Assembly: GCF_028858725.1 (NCBI RefSeq)
Contig: NC_084781.1
Coordinates: forward strand, 4,410,513 to 4,474,512
Length of the DNA stretch: 64,000 bases
Origin: Colius striatus
Lineage: Eukaryota > Chordata > Aves > Coliiformes > Coliidae
Reading direction: 5' to 3'
In this document: positions 1 through 13,500 of the stretch, piece by piece
Layout: each line of letters opens with the position of its first letter
Numbering within the stretch: position 1 is the first letter of the stretch
The notes under the pieces: model-generated
The model's input: only the letters and a program-made list of their open reading frames with translations
Told to the model about the DNA's origin: nothing
The model's database searches: none
Program-made: the position numbers and the translations under genes

Positions 1-1394
1 AAAACACAGCCAAGGGAGAGGGGGAACACTGCCTGAGTTGCAGTTCCCTGCTGAGCCACGGTACACGTTGAGTCACGCCACGCAGCCCTGCTCTGGGCAT
101 GTCCCAGCACCAGCAACCACCCCTGGGCTGCAAGCAAAACGGTGCCAGGAGCCCAGGTTCTCCCTGGGTCATGCCCTGGTCTTCTCTTCTCCATGCCCTG
201 CTTCTCACATGCCTGCTGTGCCTCAGGCATGGCTTTCAGAGGCAAGCTCTCCCCAAGCCAGAAGCCTCTTTGCCTTTGATTTTGGTCTTTGTGTGAGCAA
301 AGGTGACAGTGGTGGCCTCTTGCCAGGGATGGTAAGAAACATCACAGTGAGCAAACAAGCCTTGGCAGAGGAGCAAGGTCCTCTGTGCAGGGCAGGACTG
401 ACTCAGCCTTTAAATAAGGCAGGAAAAGCTTTTCCATGTTGCCAAAGCAAATTAGAAACACAGTTCTCCTCAGAGTTTCCACGGGAGCAGAGCCTTGGCT
501 TTCCTTAAGCTCCTGTCATGAAAATATCAGCCTGTGGGGTGTGTTGGTCGAAGCCAAGTCTATGTTGTCACTTTGGAGAGAAATATCACTCTTCAACCAG
601 GAGAGCACTCGTCATTATTGAGAAGAAAAGCAATGGCAACTTAATTGAATCACACGCTCCTGCATTTGGGGTTGGCGAGTGACACGCTCTCGCAGATCTT
701 CCAGCCTACCACTATCTTGTGGCAGTCATATTCTATTAGGTATTCAGCATGAAATGTAATTATTTCAGATAAGAGCAGTAATTGCAGGCAGTGAAGTCAG
801 ATGAAATGTCTCTCAAACCACTGTGATCCTCTTAGATAATTTCAACTTCAGGCTTTACAAACCCGACATGCCTCTTTCAAGCAGGTTCCTCTCCTCTAGT
901 AATTCTCCCTGGAAAATCTCATATGGGAGATAAATGACACCAATATAAATGAAACCTTTTCATATGGCCACACACTTGGAATGCTAATGACCAGGATCCC
1001 CAGCACCACACTATAAACCCCACAAGGGGTGAGCACATGGGAGCTCAAGGGCCTGAAAGCCACCTCCTAGATCCTTGTGCCAAAGCTCCACAACAGCCTG
1101 TCCCAAGGGAACCCCCTTTTTGTGCAGGAGCATCCTTTGGCTGCCTGACCAAGCTGGATCACTGTGCCAGGACTGCAAAGCTGCCAGTCAACTCACAGCA
1201 AGTCCAAGCTCAAAGGCACTGGAGGAAAAAAACCCTTTGGTTTTGGAGAGCTATGTCACCCCGAGCTGAGCTGTAGGATGTCTGGATGGCTTAGTTAACA
1301 GGCAGAGAAAGTGAAGCACAAGACATTGTCTAAGCACCTCAGGCTGTCATGAGCCTGTGAGATAGAGGGTTGTTGCTTGCATCCAAGTGCTTAC
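1..1394 (-). other. SORL1: SORL1 intron (after LDLa repeat 3), partial
   Basis: No exon found on either strand. 640-960 is AT-rich with homeodomain-like ATTA/TAAT words and little CpG, unlike the flanks. It could be a conserved regulatory element, but this is only composition. Confidence 0.6.
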
Positions 1395-1514
1395 CAGTGC
1401 AGTTGGCTTCATCAGACCAGTCTCTGCAGTCGTTGTCACCATCACACATCCAGGAGAGACGAATGCACATCCCCGAGCTGCAGCTGAACTCATCATTTCT
1501 ACACTGGTGAGCCT
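1395..1514 (-). CDS. SORL1: SORL1 coding exon 25: LDLa repeat 3
   Basis: 120 bp, phase 1 to 1. Codes [17 protein letters not shown] then [15 protein letters not shown]. Last SORL1 exon seen in the window. The gene continues below position 1. Confidence 0.95.
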
Positions 1515-4500
1515 CTGCAAGCAAGCACACGCAGCTCAGACGCTGTCAAGGCCAGGGCAGAGGAGGAGGAAAGCTTCATGTGGGCTATAGAGTGATGGGA
1601 GGAGGTGACAGACCAGAAGCCCTGCAAAGCAGACTTGTCCAAAAGCACGTTTTCCTGCCTCATCCCTGCCTGAACAACCACGAGCTGCGGCCTTGCTATT
1701 TACCAGCCTCTTCCCTCTTTCAGCTCAGCACTCTGCCCCTCTGAAGGGCTAAGCTGGAGGTGGATGACCACAAACAAGGCATTGCTGAGCAACCCAATCC
1801 TCCCATAAGCTTCCTTGTAAGGTCAGCTTGTCATCTCTATGAAATACTTGGCTTTGGGTCACAGGAGTACCCAAGGAGCAGAGAGGGAGAGATAGATGAT
1901 AACAGCACAGTAGCCAGGACATGGTGGAGGAGGTGGCTGTTACCTGGATAACAGGGATCTGACAAAACCCCACCTTGCCCTACAGCATCTTTGCAGAGAG
2001 AGGGGCAGGGAAGGCGGGTCTGAGCGAGAGAGGGTACTCACCACAGTGACTCTCATCACTGTTATCCCCACAGTCATCCTCCAGGTCACATTTGTAGGAC
2101 AGAGGGATGCAGGTCCCCGAGCCCTGGCAGCGGAACTGCGTCTCCATGTCACACACAGTGGTGGCTAAAGCAGTGAGGAGGCAGAGGAGGAGGAAGAGGT
2201 TAAGGTGGTGGGTAGGAAAAAAAAGGGCCTCTCCTGAAACAGCTTGTCCTCCAGCAATTCCTAACTTTAAACCCAGCCCCTTTTCCACAGTGCACTTATC
2301 CAAACCCTTCAGGCTCTGCAGAGCTGTGGGACACCTGCCCCTGCTGCACACACTGGCAGTCCCTTGCTTTTGCTTGGGAAGGTGACCTCCCTCTTCAACG
2401 TGTGAGCTGGATGTGTCAGCTCAACAACAGGCACGTGTCTGCACAATGCAGACAGAAAGTCACTTTCCATCTGCAGTCTCTTCCTCAGCATTGGCTGTGC
2501 CCTCAATTAGCCTCAGAAGACAATTACTGCAGGAGACAAACGCACACCCTCGCAGGGGAGCTGCCATCAGTCCCACCCACTTTGAGATGTTTACACCAGA
2601 GCTGGTCAGGGGGGAAATATTGGCCCTTGCAGGACACAACTCATCCATCCAGCTTCAGGTGTCTACCAAGGAGGTGAGCTGCACTCCCAGAGCACCTCTT
2701 GCTCTCTGTGACGGGGAAGGACAGAGCAGACCTCTCAATTTGGACAGGCAAAAGCCAGGGCTGCACACTTACGGCAGTTCTTCTCATCGCTCATGTCCCC
2801 GCAGTCGTTGTCGTTGTCACACTGCCAGATACTGTTGATGCAGTTCCCGTTGAAGCATCTGTACTGGTTTGGCAGACACGTGTTTTCTGGTGCAGAAGGG
2901 AAAGCAGCAACGAGCTGGCGTGAGGCCGCCCTTGCAGCACACAGGCTCCGCTCCCCCCGCAAAGGGCAGCACAAGGGTCGTGCTGCAAGGGCAGGAGCTG
3001 CCTCCCCATATAAACCAACAACCAGACACAAGGATGGCTTTACCTTCCTTTATGCAAGTGTTGTTCTTCATGATGTAGCCGTGAGGACAGTCACACCTGA
3101 CCTCCCCCGTGGGCAGCACGCTGCTGGATACCCCCTCGGGGCACTTGCAGCTCCTGCCGTTGTTGGACTTGGGCAGGCAGAGCAGGCTGCAGGGCTTGGC
3201 AATGCAGGCGTTCTCCCCTGAGGTGAGGGCAGGGAGGAAGAGGATACCATCAGGACAGAGGGTTGGAGATGCCATGAGAAGCCCAATTTCACCTGCCATT
3301 CCAGGCTTTGGGTTGAGAACTATCATTCGAGGCCACACCTCAAATGCTGCGCTCAGTGTTGGGCCCCTCAGTACAACAGGGACACTGAGGGGCTGGAGCG
3401 TCTCCAGAGCTGGGGAAGGGGCTGCAGCACAAGTCTCATAAAGGGCAGCTGAGAGAATAGAGGTGTTCAGCCTGCAGAAGGCTGAGGGGACAAATGAGCA
3501 CTCTGCAACTCACCTGCAGGCTCAGAGGACAACGTCATTACCTGTTGTCTTTCCTCTGTAGAAGATTTTCATGTCCATGATCCCGTTTAAGCGGCCAACT
3601 AAGATCTCCATTCTGGAGCCACTGGTTTTGGATGCTCTGAAAATACTCAGCTGTGACCAGTCATTCCAGTAGATTTCGTTCTGAAACACAAGGTCTGGCT
3701 TTCAGTGCGAGGAGCTCTCCCTCTGCCCATCCCATATGCACAACCACCTCCCAAGGGCAGGCTACGGGCACATTAGAAACGAGCTGCCACACACCCACCT
3801 TAAACACAGCGATGGCATAGGGGTGAGGGAGGCTGTCCAGGATCACAGACCTCTGCAGCCCGTTGAAATCCACCCTCTCAATCCTGTCCATGTAGGCTTC
3901 AGTCCAGTAGATCCAGTGGTCATCCACAGAGATGCCGTTGGGCCAGCGCACGCCCTCCGAAACGATGCGCCCGGCCGACGAGCCATCCATGTCGCTTCTG
4001 TAAATGCCAGCTCTGGAGTCTCCCCAGTCCGTCCAGAACATCAACCTAACAACCAGCAGAGAGCTTACTGGGAACCTGAATGAAACAGCTTCATCAAAAG
4101 GACATGGGTCATGAAGCAGAGGTCTGAATGCTTTCCATTCCACGGCCCTTGCAAGCCATGCCTTTGGAAAGGGGGGTCTTTGCCCTTCTAATCACCACCA
4201 GCAGCAGATGCAAAAGCAGCAGACAGGCTGATGTAGCTGCAGGTTCTGTGGTGAGAGTGCAGCTGGAGGCTCCCTTGCACTGAATTGCTTTGTTCTAGTG
4301 CACACAGCTAAAGGCAGCTCGGGTCTGTCAGCGCTGCATTCGCAGCACAGCGGCTGCAGCAAAGCCGTGCTCAGAAACAGGTCACTTGAGTTTGGCTCTT
4401 GAGTTTGAGCATGGCTGGGTTTCTCATGCATCACTGCAGCTCTCCCCACTGACCAGACCAGTCCTGCTGGCAGAAGTTGTTTACTAGGAGGTATGTGCAG

Positions 4501-7500
4501 GTAGGAAAGCAGCAGTTGAACTGGAATTAAAGAGCAGTTTGTGATCTCTGCTCCGAGGCGGCTGGTGCCTGAGTTGGGCACACGATGGCAACAGTGGGCT
4601 ACTCCCATCCCCCCACAACAGCCTTTGGGGGCAAGATGTCCATGCAGCATTCTCTCTTAGCAGTTCTGCACCAGTGCAGTGCCCCTGAGGAACACAACAA
4701 GGCAGCCAGGGACTGACTTTCTTACCCATCACGAGGGAGCAGAGCCAGGGCTCGGGGTCGCTCAAGGATGGAGGAATTGAGCACGGTAAGGCGCAGGTCT
4801 CCGTCTGGATTGGCAACCTAGATCCAGAACCAACACCATGAGTCTGTGGGGAGTGTTTGCTGTGGGCAACTGCACTGGTGCAAGTCACATGAAATCTGTG
4901 GCAGGCAGTTCCTGCTCCCTGCAGGGCACGGGGAGCAGTTCCTGTGAGCCAGTGTTTTACTGACATGGCTGTGTCACTGAGCTGTGCCCTGTGTACTGCA
5001 CAAGGATGCTGCTTCCCTCTCCCCCACTTCTGCTGCTTTACAAGCTGATCCTGGTTTAAGTACACAGGGCTGAATGTTATCAAACCCTGTTTGCACTGAG
5101 CATGTGGGGCGAGGGTCAGTGCTCAGCCATGCCCCACCAGCAATGAGACTGCAGGGCAACAGCCAGCTTAGGGCCCAGCCACCTCTGAGATGCACTGACA
5201 CAATCACCTCCTTGCAGCAGGGGAGTCAGAGCTGTACCTCAATTTTGGGAATCCCAGCATTGACCCAGTAGAGCAACCGACTGAGAGGTTCAAAGGCCAA
5301 AGCTTCCACTGTTTCCAGTCCAGTGCTTATGATGATTTCCTGCCCTGAGCTGCCGTTGAGACAAAGACGCTGAAACAAACCAACCAAACAACAGAATGAG
5401 GGATGAGGAACTTGTGCAGCCTGGAGGTGAGAGCAGTCAGATGTGTGAGGAACCCAGACAGCTCGGGGCTGGGGTGCACCCAAAGCAAACATTTGCACTT
5501 CAGGGTGTGTGTGCAACACCTGCCTCGGTGCAAGGAGGGAGACTGTCCAGAGACAGGCAGCAGGGCTGGGGAAGGGGCTGGAGCACAATGATGGGGGGCA
5601 GCTGAGGGAATGGGGGTGTTCAGTCTGGAGAAGAGGAGGCTGAGGGGAGACAGGAGCACTCTGCAGCTCCCTGACAGGAGGCTGCAGTGAGCTGGGGGCC
5701 AGTCTCCTGAGTAACAAGTGACAAGACAAGAGGAAACGGCCCAGGGGAGGTTTAGATTGGAGCTAAGAACGGTTTCCCTGAGAGGGGTGTCAGCCCCTGT
5801 GCCAGGCTGCCCAGGGAGCTGGGGGAGTGTCCAGCCCTGGAGGGATCCCAAAGCCCTGGGGCTGAGGTGCTGAGGCCATGGGGTAGTGCTGGGTTTGGCA
5901 GGGTGAGGGCAGGGCTGGGACTGCAGCAGCTTCAGAGGCTTTTCCACTCACACCAGTTCTATGATTCCATGACACAGGCAGCCTCCCCACTCCCCAGCTC
6001 ACCTGTATAATGTCAAGAGTGACATCAGCCCAGTACAAGCAGTTGTGGTCGTAGTCGAAGTCCAGCGCCACGGCCCCGCGCAGCCCGGCCAGGGGCAGCT
6101 CCTGGCTGAGGCCAGAGGACAGGTCGTAGCGGTGGATGGAGTAGCGGGTGGCATACAGAATGAACTCATTCTCCTCTGCAACAACAGGCAGGGCCTTGTT
6201 TAGGCCACTCAGAGGGGCAAAAAGAAAACACCAGGTGGATTCTTTTTCCTTACCCGTGACTGCTCGTTTTAGCACCTCAGCCTAAGGAGGCAAAGGCTCT
6301 TTGTGTCCGTGGGATTAGGTTAAGAGAATGCTTTAATAGCCTTATGAGGGTGTGCTGGGAACACACTGCAGCCCTTGTTCATTCCAGGGGCTGAGGGAGG
6401 AGGGTGGGGATGGCCAAAATCAGTCCTGACCCCTTCCTTCCCACGCTGCTGTGTCACCAAGGAGAAACAAAATACTGACCTCCTGGCCCTCAAACATCTC
6501 ACAACAAATGCAAGGTGGGAGTGATGTAAGTGGGAGTCCCTGGGGACACGGGCAGCACAGCAAACATCCCAGAGCAGGGTCTGGCTGCAAACTGCACTGA
6601 ATCCAGCGTAACGGGATCCCAGGCCGGGGCAAAGTCTCTCGGGCATTAGCACACTGCTGCTCAAGTCCAATAATGCTATTAATGAGTAAAACTAATGTCA
6701 GTAAGTAACTCTGGCTGTGCATCCCTAATGAGATCATCTGGAGATAGGAACAGACACCCTCCATGGAAGTGTTACCATGGTGCGAGCCAGCGCCTATCTA
6801 AAGGCCATCAGCAAATACTCTGGGAACACGGCACTTCAAAGCTCAGCCCGTGGGGACTGGCTGCAGGTTTACTTTTCAGTCAGCAGAGCCCTTCTCAGCA
6901 TGACTAACACAGCTCTCCAGAAGAGCTCAAGAGGGCTCAGAGGGCTGAGTAACATGTCAGGCTCTGAACGAGGAGAAAAACTAAGCACAGCGTTGGCATG
7001 AATGTCAACGGAGGGAACGCTTCCCCAGGCACCTGCTGGGCAATTTGCACCCTGAAAAATCTTAGGACAGTGCAAGGGAATCCTCATGGAGGGTCTGACT
7101 CCACTCAGCCACAGCCCAGAGCTCACCCTGCCTGCAGAGCTGGCTCAGCCGTCCCATCCTTTACACAAGCCCCTTCCCTGTCTCCAGCTCGCTCTGGAGC
7201 TGCTGTGCAGCAGCATGCTAATCACACAGCTCGTGATGGCAGATTAAATTAAGGCTGTTAATGAGCAGAATGCAAATTACTTTGGCAGCAAAGGAGCATG
7301 AGACTGTTCCAGTGCCTCGGATGTTTGAGAGGAGAAAATAAGGATGCAGCAAAGTCTGGCGGGCAAGGGCGTGAGGACTGAAGGTCTGGTCTGGCCCCAG
7401 AGAGACATCATTCAGCTGTGTATGGTGGCCTGTCTCAGGGTGGTGTCTTCTCAAGGGTTTCTCCTGTCTCAGGGTGGTGGCCTCTCAAGGGTTTCTCCTG

Positions 7501-10500
7501 TCTCAGCGTGGTGGCCTCTCAAGGGTTTCTCCTGTCTCAGGGTGGTGGCTTCCCAAAGGTTTCTCCTGTCTCAGGGTGGTGGCTTCCCAAAGGTTTCTCC
7601 AGGGTGAAGGTGTCTTTGATCTAACTCCTGTCCTTTTGGTCAGGTTCAAGCCTGCTACAGCAGGTGTGCAATGGGGGTAAGTGGATTCCTGCTTGCAGCC
7701 TGCTTCAGCCTCCTGTGACTCCAGGAGCAGAGAGGTCTCTGCACTGCTGGCTGAAGCTGCCCCTGAGCAGGTCCCTCAGAAGCTTGGACAAGACAGGAGA
7801 CAACAGATTTGTAACCAACTGAGGCATTTCAGCTCCTGTGTCAAAGGTTATGTCTGAGAGCCCTCTGGGAACTTGTGTGTGCTCCCTCAGGCACTAGCTA
7901 AACGTTCTGCAGCTGAAGCACTCGTGCCCAAAGCAATCCTGTGTGTACTCACCAGCCAGAGGGCAGGGCACCAGCTCCCCTTCCAGCCGTGCCTCGACGT
8001 CTCCACCTGTACAAGTGTCCCCAGAGATCTTCCTATAGCTGCAACATGCACAGACAGGCAGTTGATCTCATGGAAACTGTTAACACACCACCATGTGCAG
8101 CCAGAATCGAGTTACAAATTACATGTTACGACGTATGTCCAAACATGTAATTCGTTTACTGCCACTCATGGGGTGTTTGTGTGTGGGTTTGTGGTTGCTG
8201 GGTTTCCTTTCATCACCAACAGCACAAATCCCAACGTCTGGAGGATCAGGTTCCCCCTCCCAACTACAACACATACCCTCGAGTCTTCTTGTAAGTTGAG
8301 CCAACAGGACAAGGGACTGGTGGCTCATAAGGCTTCCCAGCAAACTCAGGGTCAGGGACACAAACTTCCAATGACAAGTCATCACTCAGCTTAAAGCCAA
8401 AATCACTGCAAGGAGAAAGATGCAAGGGAGGGTGGGGGAGGAGGAGAAACAGCCACATTATACTATTACTCTGCTCTGGCTTTGCATAAAAGCTGTGAGC
8501 TCCACTGAAAGTCCAGCCCCCGAAAAGCTGCTCACCACAAACCTCTGCATCAGAGAACCAGAGCTTGTTTCCTAATCCTGAGAGCTGTGCAGCATCAGTA
8601 ATGTGCAAGTTTCAGACAAAATGATGCAGCAAGGCCAGCTCATCCCTGTGGCTACAGGGTCACTCTATAGGCAATGGGAACTCTTCTGCCATCATTTGGA
8701 AGAAGGTGATGGATTAACAATGCTTTCCTCTCCTATGGAACCTTCCAAAGGCTCTAAAGACATTAAGTCTCATTCCCCATTATGAATGAAAGGACTTTTT
8801 CAGCCTATTGAGCCTCCTCTTTGCTACAACCTCAAGCAGCGATGCACAGAGCCGAGTAAATCGGGTGTTTGTTCACTGGGAGCGATGGGCCACAGGTGTT
8901 TATCTCACAACCCCCACCAAGAGAAATGAATTGGTCTTCACCATTCAAAGTCTTCCCTCGTGCAAGAGCAGTTAGAGACCATGACAGGCCTGTCAAAATC
9001 TTCCCCGTTGAAGCAGGTGGCGTGAGGAGTCCTCCTTTTGAACACGGTTTTATGCCCCAGTAAGCACTCATTGCCCCGCTCGTCCGACGGGGACCACAGC
9101 TTGTAGTCGTTCTCTGTGCAGGGGACCCCTAAGAGAACCAACAAGGTTGGGGTAAAGAAGGGTGCAGTCCTTGTGCCATGTCAGACCGAGCTAGGCCACA
9201 TCAACCTCAGCTGGGATGCTTAGTATGAGATGCACAACAATGCCCCCAATGCCCCCTTCCCCCTCACCACCCTCCTCTGGACACAAAACAAGTCGTTTCC
9301 CCCCACCCTTGACTGCAAGGCTGTATGCCTGGCCTGCAAGGAAAGGCAAAGCAAGTGTTTCAGCTCAGGGTGTGCAGCAGCAGCGTGTGACAGGAGGCAG
9401 CAGCCAGCTCTGTCGCTGTGACAGCACGTTTGTGATGCCTCATTTAAATGAAGTCGTTCTAGTTCCCCAACAGATCCGCTCCTAACAAAACGTCAGGGGA
9501 ATCACTTATCAGCTTTAGTCAAGCAAATTCCTCTGCTGGGTTTAACTGCTCTTTGATTAAAATGCTGCCTTGCAATCAAAGCTGAAATGGGTTATAAAAC
9601 ATTCATAGGCACAAGCCTTCTGAAGGAGTCTTCTCTTTTTTTTTTCCCCTCTCTTTCCTTTTCAGACTCCTCAGGGAGGAGGGAGGGGACACAAGGAGAG
9701 AGCAGGGAACACGAGTGCCTGTCCTGGCAGGAGGTGCCCTGTCTCCCCCTGCAACCACAGGATGGCTGGGGCAACAGGGTCAGTCTGTGCTTGTCAGTGG
9801 GGACCTAAAAGCCTGAGATGACTAAATAGTTTGGTTCATAGCCTGAGGTCTCTAGGCTGCTTTTGGGCTTCCAAAAACCTTTCCTGAATCCACTCCTCAC
9901 TCTCAGTCCCCTGGAGAGGGTACATCAAAACCTCACTTGCACCCACGGGGTCATCTGGGCAGGCTGGGTTCAGGTGAGGGCTTGGGAGTGTGTGGAACCT
10001 GCAAAGCCTGGGGTGGCCAGGACAGCTCTCCCAGTGGCACAGCTCCGTGCCCTTACCCAGCACGTCCGTGGTGTTGATCTGCAGTATGAGCCAGCTGTGG
10101 CCATTCTCCTTGTAGGAGCCAAAGATGGTGAAGATGGTGCTTTTCTCCCCGGGCTCGGTGAGCAGCCCGTACACAAACACCGGCTTCTCCGAGAAAGTGA
10201 ATGTCTTCCAGGTTTCCCCTTCATTTGTGCTGTACCTGGAGAAAGCAGGTTAGGAGAGCTCCCAGGGACACTCACCCCAGCCCCAGCCCCCATCCAACAG
10301 GCAATCCCCCTACCCTGCCACTTACTTGAGCTGGTCAGTCTCAGTGCCTTGTGCAATGGCCACAAGAATGCCACCGTGGTCACCCCACGTGTAATAGTGC
10401 GGTCCAGACAGGGCCTGGAAGAGAAACAGTGCTGAGGGGTGCATCACAACCATGCTGAATGAAGGGCCAAGCCTGGCTAGGGCAGACCTTGGCAGAAACA

Positions 10501-13500
10501 CTGCCTGCCCCAAGCCAACGTGTTAAGTCACCTGGGCTGAGCCAAGTATCTGGAAGCACCAGAGATTCGAGTGTTTATGGGCCAGCATCTGGAGGGAAGA
10601 GCAGCCAGCCTAATTTCCCTAAATGCAGAGCTGTGTTTGTAACTGTTTATGTTGCTGCTCAGGCTGTAGGGGTTGTTTTGAATGCTTAAAGAGAAGTGTG
10701 GTCACAGTGTGCAGAAACAAGCCCCAGGGGCAGTTCGTACTGAAAGCAACTTGTATTTCACACTTACCTCCAGCTCCTTTTAGTGACCACCAACACAAAA
10801 TCACGCCTGCTTTCCTACCTGGGGAGCCCTGTGCAGCTTGGGATGAAAACAGCAAGCATGTACATGCCTGACTCTGCTCACAGGATGCACTAACTGACTC
10901 AGAGACGTTCTTACTCAGGGCCCTAAAGCTATTGTTTCTTTGCTATGCTGTGAGATCACACCAGTGGATCTGGAGAGCAACGAGCCTTCCAGCACGCTGC
11001 TTGCCAAAGCTGAGAGGAAGGAGTTGTGTTACTGCTTCTCAGCTGAGGAACGACACTGCTGGGTCATTCTGTACCTCCACTCATTCTCAGTGCTGTTAAC
11101 CACAGGTCAGTGATTGCTGGGCATGTTTGAATGGCACTGAGAGGCAAACCTGCCTGGGAGCCAGCGAGGCTGGCACCCGAAAGTCTGCGCTTTCAGGTAC
11201 CTTTCTCCACCCATGGATGCTCCTGTCTGGCTGCTCCCATAGGGACAAACAGCAGGTCCCACGGTGCTCCCCAGCTGAATTCTGGAGGTGCTGTGTCCAG
11301 CCCCTGAGCCACGAGTGGTTTGGGCAGCAGCCAGACCTGTGGCACGGCCCCAGCGCGTACGGGAGGCAAAGGAGGCCGTTTTGTTCTCGGGATTAAATCG
11401 CTTGCAGATGTTGCAACACCATATGACACCCGCAGCAGAATGCACAGGCAGACCACAAACAGTGCCACAGACCAGAACACTCACTCAGTGAACTGCAGAA
11501 ACTCAGGGCAACAGCCTGTTTTCCTGAAAGGTGCCTGAGCCTCTCCAGACGCTCTCACACACAAAGTCCTGGCTGTCAGTCCTGTCTAAAAGGGGACACA
11601 CGCCCCTTACCAGGGGCAAGTCCTGCCAAATGATGAGAAGAAATAGAGGAGGGAGCTCTCTTGCCTTTGAACTCATCTCCTGAACCACGAGGCTTATCCC
11701 TGTGCAACCCACATCTGGCCCTTCATCTAAAGAGCTCCCTGCCTTGGACTCAAGGGACATTCAGCACCTTCCAGGTGGTGATACACAAATCATATGTGGT
11801 CACGTTTAGTGCCCAAAGGCTGCATATGTTGGCAACACTCTACCTGCTGCACCACCACCTTGGCTGAGATGGCAAGCAGAAGAGTGGCCTTACCTCTCTC
11901 CACCTCGCTCCAGCGCTGCTCGAGACATAGACATTGGTTTTCCTTGCCATGTTCTTGCCGACGGAGCCTAGGAGAAGAAGGGAAACCATTCGCTAGGAAT
12001 GCCAAGGGACTGCTTAAACTTAAGCCAGACACCTCTGAACTACTTCCACTGTGTCATCCACTGAGTCTGTTTCACAAAGGAGACATTGCTGAGCATTTCA
12101 CGCCCTGACAACGAGGTGCCCCCAGCCCCTGCGTGCCACGAGGACACGGTACCGGTGGCGATGATCAGTCCCGGCGCAGACTCCTTGGACAGAACGGGCA
12201 TCCTGCGCAGCTGGAAGTTGAGCAGCTGGCTCAGGCGCTGGGCCAGGTGGAGGGAGCAGCCCTGAGAGAACTGCAAAAGCACAACACAGTGCCATTAAGC
12301 CTTCATCCCACCCCGGGTAGCCCTCTGCGGTGGGGAAGGCGAGGAGAGGCTCCCCCACGGCAGTTCCCCTCCCCTGGGTACCTCGCAGTCCGCGTGCTGG
12401 CCGTAGCGCGCCTGGGCCGGGGGCTGCAGCGGCTCCCAGGTGCCGCCCTTGTCGAAGGTGATGAGGGAGCGCATGTTGTCCTCGCTGAAGGAGCCGTTGA
12501 GCTGCGTGGCGATGTACACGCCCCGCACGCCTTCCACGCGGTGCAGGTCTGCAAAGGGCTCGTTGGCAAAGTACCTGAGAGGAGATGCAGAGCTGGCATG
12601 GGGGGATGGCGGCCTCCCTGCCTCTGGGGAGTGCTGGGCTGCCATGCCCGGGGCTCAGGGCAACGCTTCGATCAAGCACAGACACAAGCTACAAAGGCTT
12701 CGGCCAGTGTGCTCCTTCGCAGCCAGTTCAGCATGTCCCACGTTACCTGACCAAGGTGTCGCTTCCAGCCCCTCCTGGGCTGTAGTAGAGCACGTTTTCT
12801 AAAGACAGGGAGAACTTCAGGCCTTCTGCCTCCGAGATGTAGAGGTTGGTACGGTTGTCATCGTGGCTGACGCACACAAACACCTGGTCCTCCGAGGCAT
12901 CAGCGACGTAGTATTCCTTTGGGATGGAAAGGACAGGCAAGCAAGGTTTACATACAGGCTGGGTCAGCATTTGCTCTTTGCTAGGCTCAAAGTCATTCTT
13001 CCCACCACCCGTTTGTGGTTTTCCTCATTGGCAAGTACCTTCCCTTTGCTTTCTCTTCTGTGTTTCTCCTCCAGCCACTACTAACCTGTCCCTTCTCATA
13101 AGCCTACTTCTCATGCTCTCCTTCATCCCTGCCAGCCTGTGGGCTTGGCAGTGTGAGGTGAGGGGTTGGACTCGATCTTAAATGTCTTTTCCAACCAAAA
13201 CAGTTCTATGACTCTATGGATCTCAGACTCTTTACAAACCCTGGCTGCCCCTCTGCCTGCAGAGAGGACAGATGCTCTGGGTCACACCAGCAGAGTCAGT
13301 GCAACCCAGCACCCAACACCATGGGAAGAGGTGAGGTCCCCAAGAGCAGAACCAAAGCACTAAGATCAGCCCCTCTCTGGGTATCTGGGCTTTGCTGCCA
13401 CACTCCATCACCAGTGCCAGAAGAAGGTGGTTGTCTCTTTCCAAACAGCCCTGCAGCCAGGACAGTACCGGCCCTGCACAGTGCTCTGTGTCCTCCAGGA

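Noticed and set aside
7344-7680. Apparent repeat protein (GGW-x-LKGFSCL units)
   Set aside because: This is the 34-bp minisatellite read in shifting frames, not a coding repeat.
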